Origin: Clostridium_AT stratigraminis
GTDB lineage: Bacteria; Bacillota; Clostridia; Clostridiales; Clostridiaceae
Length of the DNA: 64,000 nucleotides
Direction of reading: 5' to 3'
Assembly: GCF_045310675.1 (NCBI RefSeq)
Contig: NZ_JBJHZZ010000004.1
Coordinates: forward strand, 62,001 to 126,000
The notes under the pieces were generated by a model that saw only the letters and a list, made by a program, of their open reading frames with translations, was not told the origin of the DNA and made no database searches. Within the stretch, counting starts at the first letter, position 1, and the number at the start of each line of letters is the position of its first letter. Shown here in pieces: positions 1-7,638 of the stretch. The position numbers and the translations under genes were made by a program.

Positions 1-479
1 AAGCTTCTTCTTTCCTCAGGCTTTCCGCTTAATATGGCATCAATTTTACCTTGTCCTATTATTGAGTAACCTTCTTTTCCTATTCCCGTATCCATAAATA
101 ATTCTTGAATATCCTTTAATCTACATTGAGTATTATTAATATAATACTCACTTTCACCAGAACGATAAAGTCTTCTTGATATTATCACATCAGAATAATC
201 TATAGGTAATTTCTCATCCGAATTATCTAAGGCAAGTGAAACTTGTGCAAGTCCTACAGGTTTTCTATATTGAGTACCAGCGAAAATAACATCTTCCATT
301 TTGCCGCCGCGAAGACTTTTAACGCTTTGTTCACCTAAAACCCAACGAACTGCATCTGATATATTACTTTTACCACTGCCATTAGGGCCTACAACAGAAG
401 TAACACCTTTTTTAAAGGATAAATTCGTCTTTTCAGCAAAGGATTTAAATCCTCTAATTTCAATAGATTTTAGAAACAT
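1..479 (-). CDS. smc: Chromosome segregation protein SMC, N-terminal part (cut by window edge)
   Basis: This is the amino-terminal ATPase head of SMC, which loads on DNA with ScpA and ScpB and helps organise and separate the chromosome. About 159 residues are visible. The start MFLKSIEIRGFKSF is typical of the family, the Walker A motif GPNGSGKS is at residues 31-38, and a Q-loop region (GQGKIDAIL) lies near residue 143. The coiled-coil arms and Walker B half lie beyond position 1. The ATG at 479 follows an AAGGGGTG ribosome site. A tiny membrane-peptide gene is directly upstream. Family assignment is secure; only the incomplete 3' end limits it. Confidence 0.96.
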   Translation of the reverse strand, partial: MFLKSIEIRGFKSFAEKTNLSFKKGVTSVVGPNGSGKSNISDAVRWVLGEQSVKSLRGGKMEDVIFAGTQYRKPVGLAQVSLALDNSDEKLPIDYSDVIISRRLYRSGESEYYINNTQCRLKDIQELFMDTGIGKEGYSIIGQGKIDAILSGKPEERRS

Positions 480-493
480 ATGTGCACCCCTTA

Positions 494-589
494 TTATCTA
501 AACAGTGAAGGAAGTAAAGTTAAAATAAAAATTATAATAATAAAATATGCTAACAGCTTAGTGTATTTTTCCCTTTGTTTCTTATTCAT
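494..589 (-). CDS. 31-residue single-pass membrane peptide upstream of smc
   Basis: An open frame of 31 codons starts at ATG 589 after a good AAGAGGTG site and ends with two consecutive TAA codons. The peptide has a basic polar head (MNKKQREKYTK) followed by one hydrophobic stretch (residues 12-26) and ends SLFR. That is the layout of a small membrane-anchored peptide. It lies in the smc transcription unit with only 14 bases to the smc start. I do not recognise a family. The ribosome site, codon structure and placement support it as a real gene; its function is unknown. Confidence 0.6.
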   Translation of the reverse strand: MNKKQREKYTKLLAYFIIIIFILTLLPSLFR

Positions 590-667
590 TAATAAACACC
601 TCTTACTTCTATTATAACACTACATAAATTAATATTATACCAAAGTGATATAAAGGTGACAAGTATA

Positions 668-734
668 AAAGTGCCACCTTAGTAATAAACAGCTTGTGAA
701 AAACACATATCCTTCATTACTAAGGTGGCACTTT
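668..734 (-). terminator. Terminator after spoVS (19-bp perfect stem)
   Basis: Arms 668-686 and 716-734 are perfectly complementary over 19 bases (core GTGCCACCTTAGTAAT) around a 29-base loop. It lies 22 bases past the spoVS stop and before the smc unit, so it most likely ends spoVS transcription. The T-run is short, and the element could act in both directions. Confidence 0.6.
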
Positions 735-755
735 AAAACTAAAAGCACAAATAAA

Positions 756-1016
756 TTATCTTGGCTCAACAATAAACTTTATTGCAGTCCTTTCTTCACC
801 TTCAATTACAATTTCTGAAAAGGCAGGGACTACCACTAGGTCTATTCCATTTGGTGCAACGAAACCTCTTGTAATAGCTATTGCTTTAACAGCCTGATTA
901 ACAGCACCTGCTCCAACGGCTTGAACTTCTGCGCCATGATTTTCTCTTAAAACTGCTGCTAATGCACCTGCAACTGACTTTGGCTGTGATTGAGCTGAGA
1001 CCTTTAATACTTCCAT
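756..1016 (-). CDS. spoVS: Stage V sporulation protein S
   Basis: This 86-residue protein matches the SpoVS family along its whole length, with the start MEVLKVSAQSQPKSVAGAL and a conserved GAGAVNQAVKAIAI segment. SpoVS is a small nucleic-acid-binding regulator (Alba-like fold) needed for normal passage through late sporulation. The ATG at 1016 follows GGGAGGAA. A textbook sigma-H promoter lies 48-76 bases upstream and a strong terminator lies downstream. It is therefore probably a one-gene unit switched on early in sporulation, although it sits between two housekeeping units on the same strand. Confidence 0.95.
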   Translation of the reverse strand: MEVLKVSAQSQPKSVAGALAAVLRENHGAEVQAVGAGAVNQAVKAIAITRGFVAPNGIDLVVVPAFSEIVIEGEERTAIKFIVEPR

Positions 1017-1063
1017 TATAAATTCCTCCCTACAAAATTCATGTTACAAACTTTACAGAGATA

Positions 1064-1092
1064 ATATTCTATAAAAGGTTTAAATATCCTTC
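1064..1092 (-). promoter_or_regulatory. Sigma-H promoter for spoVS
   Basis: On the minus strand, GAAGGATAT (-35, 1084-1092) and ATAGAATAT (-10, 1064-1072) are separated by 11 bases. They fit the sigma-H pattern RnAGGAwWW / RnnGAATww at every position. The -35 element lies inside the last codons of the radical SAM gene. B. subtilis spoVS is known to depend on sigma-H, which supports the call; the start site itself is inferred. Confidence 0.75.
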
Positions 1093-2157
1093 TTTATATT
1101 TTTTAGTTAAAAACTCACTAATCGACACTTTGTGACATTGATCAAAGTAAGCAAGTTCTAATTCGCCACGGTTAATATTCTTGCTCTGCGTTAATTTAAT
1201 ATTTAATGTCTTTAATTGTTCTTTAGTGTCATTAAAAAAAGTTTTTTTATTGCAAAATAATTTAGAAATATCCTTGTCGTTAACAGTTATTTCATAGTCA
1301 CCTGTATAATTTTTCGGGGCAGCTTCCAAAATTAAGTCGTTAAATATGCTTCCTTCAACTAGTTCTCTAAAGGAAGGATGAAAAGGTCCTGCTATAATAT
1401 CTTTACCTACATTTATTTCTTCTGTAGGCTGTAATCCTATTCTTATTACATTTATATTGTTAGAAAGTAACATTACATATATTACCTTTGATATTTTTAT
1501 GGCTTCCTCTAATGTATATGGTTTATAAATATTTGAATAATACATCTTCTCCATTGGGGTGTCTTTAATAACAAGAGCTGGGTAAATTCTGCATAAATCA
1601 GGTGATAGTTTAATAATTTCGGCTGTCGTATCTATATCCTTTTTAAAGCTATCACCGGGAAGTCCAAGCATTATTTGATGCCCTAAGGTAAAACCATAAG
1701 CTTTTATTAAAAGAGAAGCCTTTATTACATCTTCACTACTGTGGCCTCTTGCGGATTTAATAAGAACTTCTTTATCCATTGATTGTACACCAAGCTCTAT
1801 TATATCAACAGAATAGTCCTTTAAATTAGCAAGAATATGTGAATCTATATAATCTGGCCTTGTTGAGAGGCGAATATAGTCAATAACTCCTCGATCTTTA
1901 TAAAATTTTGCAACTTCTAAAAGTTCCTTTTGCTTTTCTATATTAATTGCCGTAAAGGTGCCACCAAAAAAAGAAATTTCAAGTATACGGTTTTCCTCTG
2001 GAAGAGTTTTTAAATACTCTTCTACTGTAGTCTTAACAAATTTCGCATTTACTTTTGTTGTAGTTCCCGTAATACTGTTCTGATTGCAAAATACACAATC
2101 ATGGGGGCAGCCTTCATGTGGAACAAATATAGGAATAATATATCTAGCCTTATTCAT
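1069..2157 (-). CDS. Elp3-like radical SAM protein
   Basis: This 362-residue radical SAM enzyme has the iron-sulfur motif Cys17-x3-Cys21-x2-Cys24 within HEGCPHDCVFCNQ, followed by the FFGGTFTAI glycine-rich SAM-binding segment. It belongs to the group annotated in clostridia as elongator protein 3-like, sitting between rnc and smc. It is shorter than true Elp3 and shows no clear acetyltransferase domain, so its tRNA-modifying role is only suggested by homology. The start overlaps the rnc stop by 8 bases, indicating translational coupling. The true substrate is not known. Confidence 0.85.
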   Translation of the reverse strand: MNKARYIIPIFVPHEGCPHDCVFCNQNSITGTTTKVNAKFVKTTVEEYLKTLPEENRILEISFFGGTFTAINIEKQKELLEVAKFYKDRGVIDYIRLSTRPDYIDSHILANLKDYSVDIIELGVQSMDKEVLIKSARGHSSEDVIKASLLIKAYGFTLGHQIMLGLPGDSFKKDIDTTAEIIKLSPDLCRIYPALVIKDTPMEKMYYSNIYKPYTLEEAIKISKVIYVMLLSNNINVIRIGLQPTEEINVGKDIIAGPFHPSFRELVEGSIFNDLILEAAPKNYTGDYEITVNDKDISKLFCNKKTFFNDTKEQLKTLNIKLTQSKNINRGELELAYFDQCHKVSISEFLTKKYKEGYLNLL

Positions 2158-2854
2158 TTATATCCTCCAGAGTTATAAGCACTTCTTTTGCTGCAGCTTG
2201 TTCAGACTCTTTCTTAGAGTATCCTGAGCCGCTTGAAATAGGTTTATTGTTTACAACAACTTGAGTGAAAAATTTTCTGTGATGAGGTGGTCCTTCATAT
2301 TTTATTAAGTTATAAACAATTGATACTTCACCATCCTTTTGAAGTATTTCTTGCAATCTTGTTTTATAATCTAAGATTATTTCATTAGCTAAAGCCTTTT
2401 TGATAATTTCTTCAAATTTATTTAATATAAATTCCTTGGCACTATCAAAGCCCTTATCTAAATATATAGCTGCAATAATTGCTTCAACACAGTCAGCAAG
2501 GATAGAAACTCTTTCTCTTCCACCAGTAAGTTCTTCACCCTTACTCATATTAAGATATTTTCCTAAATCTAAAGTTTTTGCTATTTGATGAAGTGAATTT
2601 TCACATACAATTAAGGAACGTGTTTTTGTAAGTTCTCCTTCTGACTTTTCATTACAGTTTTTATACAGGTATTCTGATATTGTAAGTTGGAGAACTGAAT
2701 CACCTAAAAATTCTAATCTTTCATAATGTATTGAATTTTTATCTTCATTAATATAGGAACTGTGTGTCAAAGCTTCATTTAACAAAAGAATATTAGTAAA
2801 ATTTACATTCAAAAGCTTTTCAAGTTCAACTAAGTTTTTTTTATTCTTTCTCAT
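2150..2854 (-). CDS. rnc: Ribonuclease III
   Basis: RNase III cuts double-stranded RNA and processes rRNA and some mRNAs. The 234-residue protein has the family signature ERLEFLGDSVLQL at residues 45-57, the second acidic motif in DCVEAIIAAIYLDKG, and a C-terminal double-stranded-RNA-binding domain from about residue 165. Length and domain order are normal. It lies in the usual acpP-rnc-smc order, but a strong hairpin separates it from acpP, so expression probably depends partly on read-through or a local promoter. Confidence 0.96.
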   Translation of the reverse strand: MRKNKKNLVELEKLLNVNFTNILLLNEALTHSSYINEDKNSIHYERLEFLGDSVLQLTISEYLYKNCNEKSEGELTKTRSLIVCENSLHQIAKTLDLGKYLNMSKGEELTGGRERVSILADCVEAIIAAIYLDKGFDSAKEFILNKFEEIIKKALANEIILDYKTRLQEILQKDGEVSIVYNLIKYEGPPHHRKFFTQVVVNNKPISSGSGYSKKESEQAAAKEVLITLEDINE

Positions 2855-2936
2855 AAAGGCAATTCTCCTTACAGTAGTTTATTCTTCAACTTGCTGATAA
2901 TTATACAAGCTCAAGAATAAACTAATTTTTTTAAAA

Positions 2937-2967
2937 TTTTAAGTCCCGCTGTGGGCGGGACTTAAAA
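2937..2967 (-). terminator. Terminator after acpP
   Basis: Arms 2941-2949 (AAGTCCCGC) and 2955-2963 pair perfectly around a 5-base loop. They are extended by an A/T stem (2937-2940 with 2964-2967). The hairpin starts 2 bases past the acpP stop. It looks bidirectional. Confidence 0.75.
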
Positions 2968-2968
2968 A

Positions 2969-3202
2969 TTACTCTTCAGTATGAGCTTTTATGTAGTCTA
3001 CTACATTTGCAACAGTACTAATTTTTTCAGCGTCTTCATCTGGGATTTCTAAGTCAAAATCGCTCTCTAATGCCATTATTAACTCAACTATATCAAGTGA
3101 ATCAGCACCTAAGTCATCCATAAATGATGATTCCATAGATATTTCATCAGCATCTATTCCTAATTGATCGGCAATTATATCTCTAACTTTTTCAAATATC
3201 AT
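2969..3202 (-). CDS. acpP: Acyl carrier protein
   Basis: This acidic 77-residue protein carries growing acyl chains in fatty-acid synthesis. The 4'-phosphopantetheine attachment site is Ser35 in DDLGADSLDIVEL. The ATG at 3202 follows GGAGGTGAAATT. It sits beside plsX, which consumes acyl-ACP, in the order common to Firmicutes, and is followed immediately by a strong terminator. That fits an abundant, separately ended transcript. Confidence 0.97.
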   Translation of the reverse strand: MIFEKVRDIIADQLGIDADEISMESSFMDDLGADSLDIVELIMALESDFDLEIPDEDAEKISTVANVVDYIKAHTEE

Positions 3203-3271
3203 AATTTCACCTCCAACTCTATAGTTATATAAAGATAATATTACATTCCTCTTATGCCGTCAATATTAAAT

Positions 3272-4291
3272 TTAATCTGCAGTATCATTTAAACTGCATG
3301 CATCTAGCTTTTCGAGTTCCTCAGTAATTCTTTCAACAATATTCTGATCATATGTAGCTTTTGCCTGCTTTATAGCATTTTTAAAGGCTTTACTATTTGA
3401 GCTACCATGTGCTTTAATTACTATTCCCTTTGCTCCTAAGAAAGCTGAGCCACCATATTCAGTATAGTCAAACTTTCTTTTAAAATTATCAAATACTGAT
3501 TTCAATAACAATCCTCCAAGTTTTGTTTTGAAGGAGGACATTATTTCTGTCTTAAGTAATGAGAATATACTACCTGCAACACCTTCGTAGGTTTTTAAAA
3601 ATGTATTTCCAACAAAACCATCACAAACTAAAACATTAGTTTCACCAGAAGGCACATCCCTTGGTTCAATATTTCCCACAAAATTTAAATTAGAAGCTTT
3701 TAAAAGCTTATGGGTTTCTTTAGTAAGCTCATTACCCTTTTCTTCTTCTGCACCAATATTAATAAGCCCTATGGTTGGATTTTCAACCTTTAGTATATTT
3801 TCAAAGTATATCTTTCCCATTAAGGCAAATTGAAGAAGATAAATAGGTTTGCAGTCTACATTTGCACCAGCATCAGTTACCATAAAGGGATTAGTCTTTC
3901 CAGGCATTATTGGAGCTAGGGCAACCCTTTTAATTCCTTTTATTCTACCTATAATAAGGGTAGCACCAGCCATTAGAGCCCCTGTGCTTCCGGCAGATAG
4001 TACAGCATCTGCTTCTCCATTTTTAACAAAGTTTAACGCCTTCACTAAACTAGAATCTTTTTTCTGTTTTAAAGCCTTAACAGGTTCTTCATTTGGGCTT
4101 ATAACTTCTGTGGAATCCACTACCACAATACTTTCACTTGGAAAAGTAAATTTTGATAAAGTCTTTTTTATAAGTTCTTCTGGACCAGTAAGTATGATTT
4201 TTACCCCTAATTCATTTACAGCTTGAACGCAGCCTTCAATTACTGCTTCAGGGGCATTATCTCCACCCATCCCGTCTACTGCAATTATCAT
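3272..4291 (-). CDS. plsX: Phosphate acyltransferase PlsX
   Basis: PlsX converts acyl-ACP to acyl-phosphate, the first acyl donor for phosphatidic acid synthesis with PlsY. The 339-residue protein begins MIIAVDGMGGDNAPEA and contains DSTEVI, LSAGSTGALMAG and VCDGFVGN, all typical of PlsX. The ATG at 4291 is preceded by a short CCTGG/CCAGG dyad that overlaps the ribosome site. No recognisable FapR box was seen. A terminator separates it from rpmF, so it probably has its own promoter in the AT-rich 4313-4386 interval (a TATAAT-like hexamer is present there), though this is not proven. Confidence 0.96.
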   Translation of the reverse strand: MIIAVDGMGGDNAPEAVIEGCVQAVNELGVKIILTGPEELIKKTLSKFTFPSESIVVVDSTEVISPNEEPVKALKQKKDSSLVKALNFVKNGEADAVLSAGSTGALMAGATLIIGRIKGIKRVALAPIMPGKTNPFMVTDAGANVDCKPIYLLQFALMGKIYFENILKVENPTIGLINIGAEEEKGNELTKETHKLLKASNLNFVGNIEPRDVPSGETNVLVCDGFVGNTFLKTYEGVAGSIFSLLKTEIMSSFKTKLGGLLLKSVFDNFKRKFDYTEYGGSAFLGAKGIVIKAHGSSNSKAFKNAIKQAKATYDQNIVERITEELEKLDACSLNDTAD

Positions 4292-4386
4292 AAGATTACC
4301 TGGAATACCAGGAATTCACTTCCTTCCTACTTCATAATAAAAACATTATTCCTAAAAAAAGTATATTATACATAAAATAAAAAAAC

Positions 4387-4412
4387 AAGAGAAAGTCAAT
4401 TGACTTTCTCTT
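4387..4412 (-). terminator. Terminator after rpmF
   Basis: A perfect 13-bp palindromic stem (AAGAGAAAGTCAA with its complement) is followed on the minus strand by G and seven T. It lies 5 bases past the rpmF stop and is a classical intrinsic terminator. Confidence 0.85.
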
Positions 4413-4416
4413 ATAA

Positions 4417-4599
4417 TTATTTTTCAGTAGCTACAACTTCCTTACTCTTATAATATCCACAGTTTTTGCATACTCTATGAGCAAGTTTCATCTCATGGCA
4501 CTGAGGACATTCAACTATACCTGGTAGGCTTAATTTAAATGTTTGTGCTCTTCTAGAGTCTCTTCTAGCTTTAGAAAATCTTCTCGCAGGATTTCCCAT
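4417..4599 (-). CDS. rpmF: Ribosomal protein L32
   Basis: This 60-residue basic protein of the large subunit has the start MGNPARRFSKARRDSRRA and a zinc ribbon formed by CPQC and CKNC. All four cysteines are kept, so this is the zinc-binding form. It is 12 bases downstream of the DUF177 gene, its usual partner, and is closed by a strong terminator. Confidence 0.97.
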   Translation of the reverse strand: MGNPARRFSKARRDSRRAQTFKLSLPGIVECPQCHEMKLAHRVCKNCGYYKSKEVVATEK

Positions 4600-4611
4600 T
4601 GTAACACCTCC

Positions 4612-5112
4612 TTAATTTGCAGAAAACAAATCTTTAAGCTTTGCAAGTCTTGGATCAACTAAATCTCTTGTGCAATTGCAGGATGATACATTTAAGTTTA
4701 TACCGCAAACTTGACATAAGCCTTTACAGTCATCTTTACACAACTTTTTAATAGGTAAAGATAAAATTATATTGTTTTTGATATTTTCTGTGATATCAAT
4801 TATATCACTATCAATAAAAATGATTTCATCATCTTTATTATCTGGATTATTGGAAAAGTTTTCGTGAATTTGAATATCTATATTATAATTAAAACTTGTT
4901 AAGCATCTAGAACAAGATAAGCCTAACTCAGTTGTAACTTTTCCTTCTAACCTAATAACATTTTCAGAAATTGATACATCTCCATCTAATGTTACAGGCT
5001 TAAGAAACTGAATATATTCTCCATCATCATAAAAATTCTCCATACTGGAAACTAAATGCACCTTTTTTTTAGATGCTTTTTTAGCAATTAAATCTATAAC
5101 ATCTATTTTCAT
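4612..5112 (-). CDS. DUF177 (YceD) family protein
   Basis: This 166-residue protein belongs to the YceD/DUF177 family, almost always encoded just before rpmF. It is implicated in 23S rRNA or large-subunit accumulation, although its exact role is not settled. Two pairs of cysteines are visible, CSRC near residue 87 and a CKGLCQVCG cluster near residue 137, suggesting metal binding. It is cotranscribed with rpmF. Assignment rests on the context and the cysteine pattern. Confidence 0.88.
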   Translation of the reverse strand: MKIDVIDLIAKKASKKKVHLVSSMENFYDDGEYIQFLKPVTLDGDVSISENVIRLEGKVTTELGLSCSRCLTSFNYNIDIQIHENFSNNPDNKDDEIIFIDSDIIDITENIKNNIILSLPIKKLCKDDCKGLCQVCGINLNVSSCNCTRDLVDPRLAKLKDLFSAN

Positions 5113-5204
5113 AGTGTCACCTCAATGCATTAGCCACAATTTATTATATAAACAACTAAAATAAAAGTCAAGCTGTATTTAGTATTTGCGTTAATTATTG
5201 TAAA

Positions 5205-6407
5205 TTATTTATTTTCCACAATTTCCTTAACGTCTCTAGCTATCATGAGCTCCTCATTTGTTGGAATTACAAATACCTTTACTTTGCTGTCTTCTGGACT
5301 TAAGTCAACAGCTTTACCCCTAACCTTATTTTTAGAAGGATCAAGCTTAATACCTAGGTAATCTAAGTTAGCACAAACAGCTTCTCTAGTTTCAGGTGAG
5401 TTTTCACCAAGGCCAGCAGTAAATACTAGGCAGTCAACACCATTCATTACTGCAGTATAGGAACCAATAAACTTTTTAACTTTATAATAGAATACATCTA
5501 AAGCCAATTGCGCTTGCTTATTGTTATTTTTCCAAGCTTCATCTTCAATATCTCTAAAGTCGCTGCTTACACCGGAAATACCTAAAACACCTGACTTTTT
5601 ATTAATAATATTATTAACTTCATCAATGCTGTAATTTAATTCTGTCATTAAGAAAGTTATTATAGCTGGGTCTATGCTTCCGGATCTGGTACCCATTGCT
5701 ATTCCTTCAAGAGGAGTAAAGCCCATACTAGTTTCTACAGACTTCCCGCCTTCAATTGCTGCAATACTAGCTCCATTTCCTAAATGGCAAGTTATAATTT
5801 TTAAATCCTTAATATCTTTTCCCATCATTTCAGCAGCAACTTGTGAAACGTATCTATGAGATGTTCCATGGAAGCCATATTTTCTTATTCCCTGCTCTTT
5901 ATAAAGTTCATATGGAAGAGGATAGATATAAGCATATTCAGGTATTGACTGGTGGAAAGCTGTATCGAATACTGCAATCATAGGAGTATTTGGCATAAGC
6001 TCTCTGCAGGCATTAATACCTGTAATATTAGGAGGGTTATGTAGTGGTGCAAGCTTTGCACAATCCTCTAATGCTTTCATAACTACTTCATCAATTAATA
6101 CAGAATTTGAATATTTTTCTCCGCCGTGAACAACTCTATGACCTACGGCTGAAATTTCTGTCATATCAGAAATAACGCCATTATTCTTATCAACAAGTGC
6201 GCCTAAAACTAATTTAATAGCATCCTTATGGCTAGGCATTGCCTCTTTTATAATATATTTTTCCTTACCTTCTACCTTTTGAGTTAGTATGGAACCATCC
6301 ATTCCTATTCTTTCAACAAGACCCTTTGCTAATGCAGTTTCATTAACCATATCAATTAACTGATATTTTAAAGATGAACTACCGCAATTGACAACTAGTA
6401 TTTTCAA
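5205..6407 (-). CDS. ackA: Acetate kinase
   Basis: Acetate kinase makes ATP from acetyl phosphate, the main energy-yielding step of acetate fermentation. The 400-residue protein starts MKILVVNCGSSSLKYQL, and includes the FHGTSHRYV and HLGNGASIAA motifs of the acetate/butyrate kinase family. Length is standard. It lies 41 bases downstream of pta on the same strand, so the two enzymes of the acetyl-CoA to acetate route are made together. Confidence 0.97.
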   Translation of the reverse strand: MKILVVNCGSSSLKYQLIDMVNETALAKGLVERIGMDGSILTQKVEGKEKYIIKEAMPSHKDAIKLVLGALVDKNNGVISDMTEISAVGHRVVHGGEKYSNSVLIDEVVMKALEDCAKLAPLHNPPNITGINACRELMPNTPMIAVFDTAFHQSIPEYAYIYPLPYELYKEQGIRKYGFHGTSHRYVSQVAAEMMGKDIKDLKIITCHLGNGASIAAIEGGKSVETSMGFTPLEGIAMGTRSGSIDPAIITFLMTELNYSIDEVNNIINKKSGVLGISGVSSDFRDIEDEAWKNNNKQAQLALDVFYYKVKKFIGSYTAVMNGVDCLVFTAGLGENSPETREAVCANLDYLGIKLDPSKNKVRGKAVDLSPEDSKVKVFVIPTNEELMIARDVKEIVENK

Positions 6408-6448
6408 TTAAATTTCCTCCTCATTACCTTATTCCTTGGTAAGCATTA

Positions 6449-7447
6449 TTAATTATTTTGAGCCTGAATAGCTGTTACAACAACAACGTTAACTATGTCC
6501 TCAGCACTGCAGCCTCTTGATAAATCATTAACTGGTTTTGCAAATCCTTGACAAACTGGTCCTATAGCTTCTGCATTTGCAAATCTTTGAACTAATTTGT
6601 AGCCTATATTTCCGGCTTGCAAATCAGGAAAAACTAATACATTAGCTTGACCTGCAACTTTGCTTCCTGGTGCTTTTTGATCAGCAACCTTTTTAACTAT
6701 AGCAGCATCTAATTGTAATTCACCATCTATTTCAAGATCTGGTCTGAGTTCTTTAGCTATTTTTGTAGCTTCTCTAACTTTATCAACTAATTCACTTTGT
6801 GCACTGCCCATAGTTGAGAAAGAAAGCATAGCAACCTTTGGTTCCATATTGCATAATTTTTTAGCAGTTTCAGCAGTTGAAATTGCAATAGCAGCCAGCT
6901 GTTCTGCATTAGGATTTGGATTTACTGCGCAATCAGCAAATAAAAGCATTCCATTATCGCCATATGGGCTGTTTGGTACAAGCATTATAAAAAAGCTTGA
7001 AACAGTTGAAATTCCAGGAGCAGTTTTTATAACTTGCAGTCCTGGTCTAAGTAAATCTCCAGTAGTATGTATAGCGCCTGATACTAGACCATCAGCATCG
7101 CCTAATTTAACCATCATTGTTCCAAAATACATAGGATCTAATACTGTACTTTGAGCCTTTTCCATAGTAACACCTTTTGATTTTCTAAGCTCATAAAAAC
7201 CTTCAGCGTAAGCAGATGTCTTTGGAGAAATTTTAGGGTCTACTATTTCTATTCCTTCTATATCAGCACCTAAGCTTTTAGCCTTGCTTTTGATTTTTAG
7301 AGCATCACCAAGCAAAACCAATTCTGCTAAACCTTCTTTTTTAATCATAGCACTAGCTACTATGTTTCTTTCTTCTTCACCTTCTGGAAGTACTATCCTC
7401 TTTACATCAGATTTAGCCTTCTTCCAAAACTCTTTCATTATATCCAT
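6449..7447 (-). CDS. pta: Phosphate acetyltransferase
   Basis: This enzyme converts acetyl-CoA and phosphate into acetyl phosphate, feeding AckA. The 332-residue protein is the short Pta form without the N-terminal regulatory domain of enteric Pta. Recognisable segments are VLPEGEEERN, LVSGAIHTTGDLLRPGLQ and GSKVAGQANVLVFPDLQAGN. The ATG at 7447 follows GGGAGATAAGATT. It is the first gene of the pta-ackA operon and is divergent from tmcAL, whose enzyme also uses acetate. Confidence 0.97.
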   Translation of the reverse strand: MDIMKEFWKKAKSDVKRIVLPEGEEERNIVASAMIKKEGLAELVLLGDALKIKSKAKSLGADIEGIEIVDPKISPKTSAYAEGFYELRKSKGVTMEKAQSTVLDPMYFGTMMVKLGDADGLVSGAIHTTGDLLRPGLQVIKTAPGISTVSSFFIMLVPNSPYGDNGMLLFADCAVNPNPNAEQLAAIAISTAETAKKLCNMEPKVAMLSFSTMGSAQSELVDKVREATKIAKELRPDLEIDGELQLDAAIVKKVADQKAPGSKVAGQANVLVFPDLQAGNIGYKLVQRFANAEAIGPVCQGFAKPVNDLSRGCSAEDIVNVVVVTAIQAQNN

Positions 7448-7638
7448 AATCTTATCTCCCTTCTGTATTTTTCAATACATATACACCATATATTATAATA
7501 ACTCATTATTAATATACTTTTCAACAAAAATGTCTAAAATATACCTTAAGATTTTGCTATAATGTACATAATAAGTATAGTTCTAGTATAAATAGTGAAT
7601 ATAATTATTATTTTATTAAGGTAAAAGGTTGTGAAAGA

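Noticed and set aside
301..501. 66-codon plus-strand frame opposite smc
   Set aside because: It lies antisense to the conserved SMC ATPase head and has no ribosome site; the same applies to the other long antisense frames over core genes.
4292..4386. FapR-type fatty-acid operator before plsX
   Set aside because: Only a short CCTGG/CCAGG dyad is seen, which does not match the FapR consensus.
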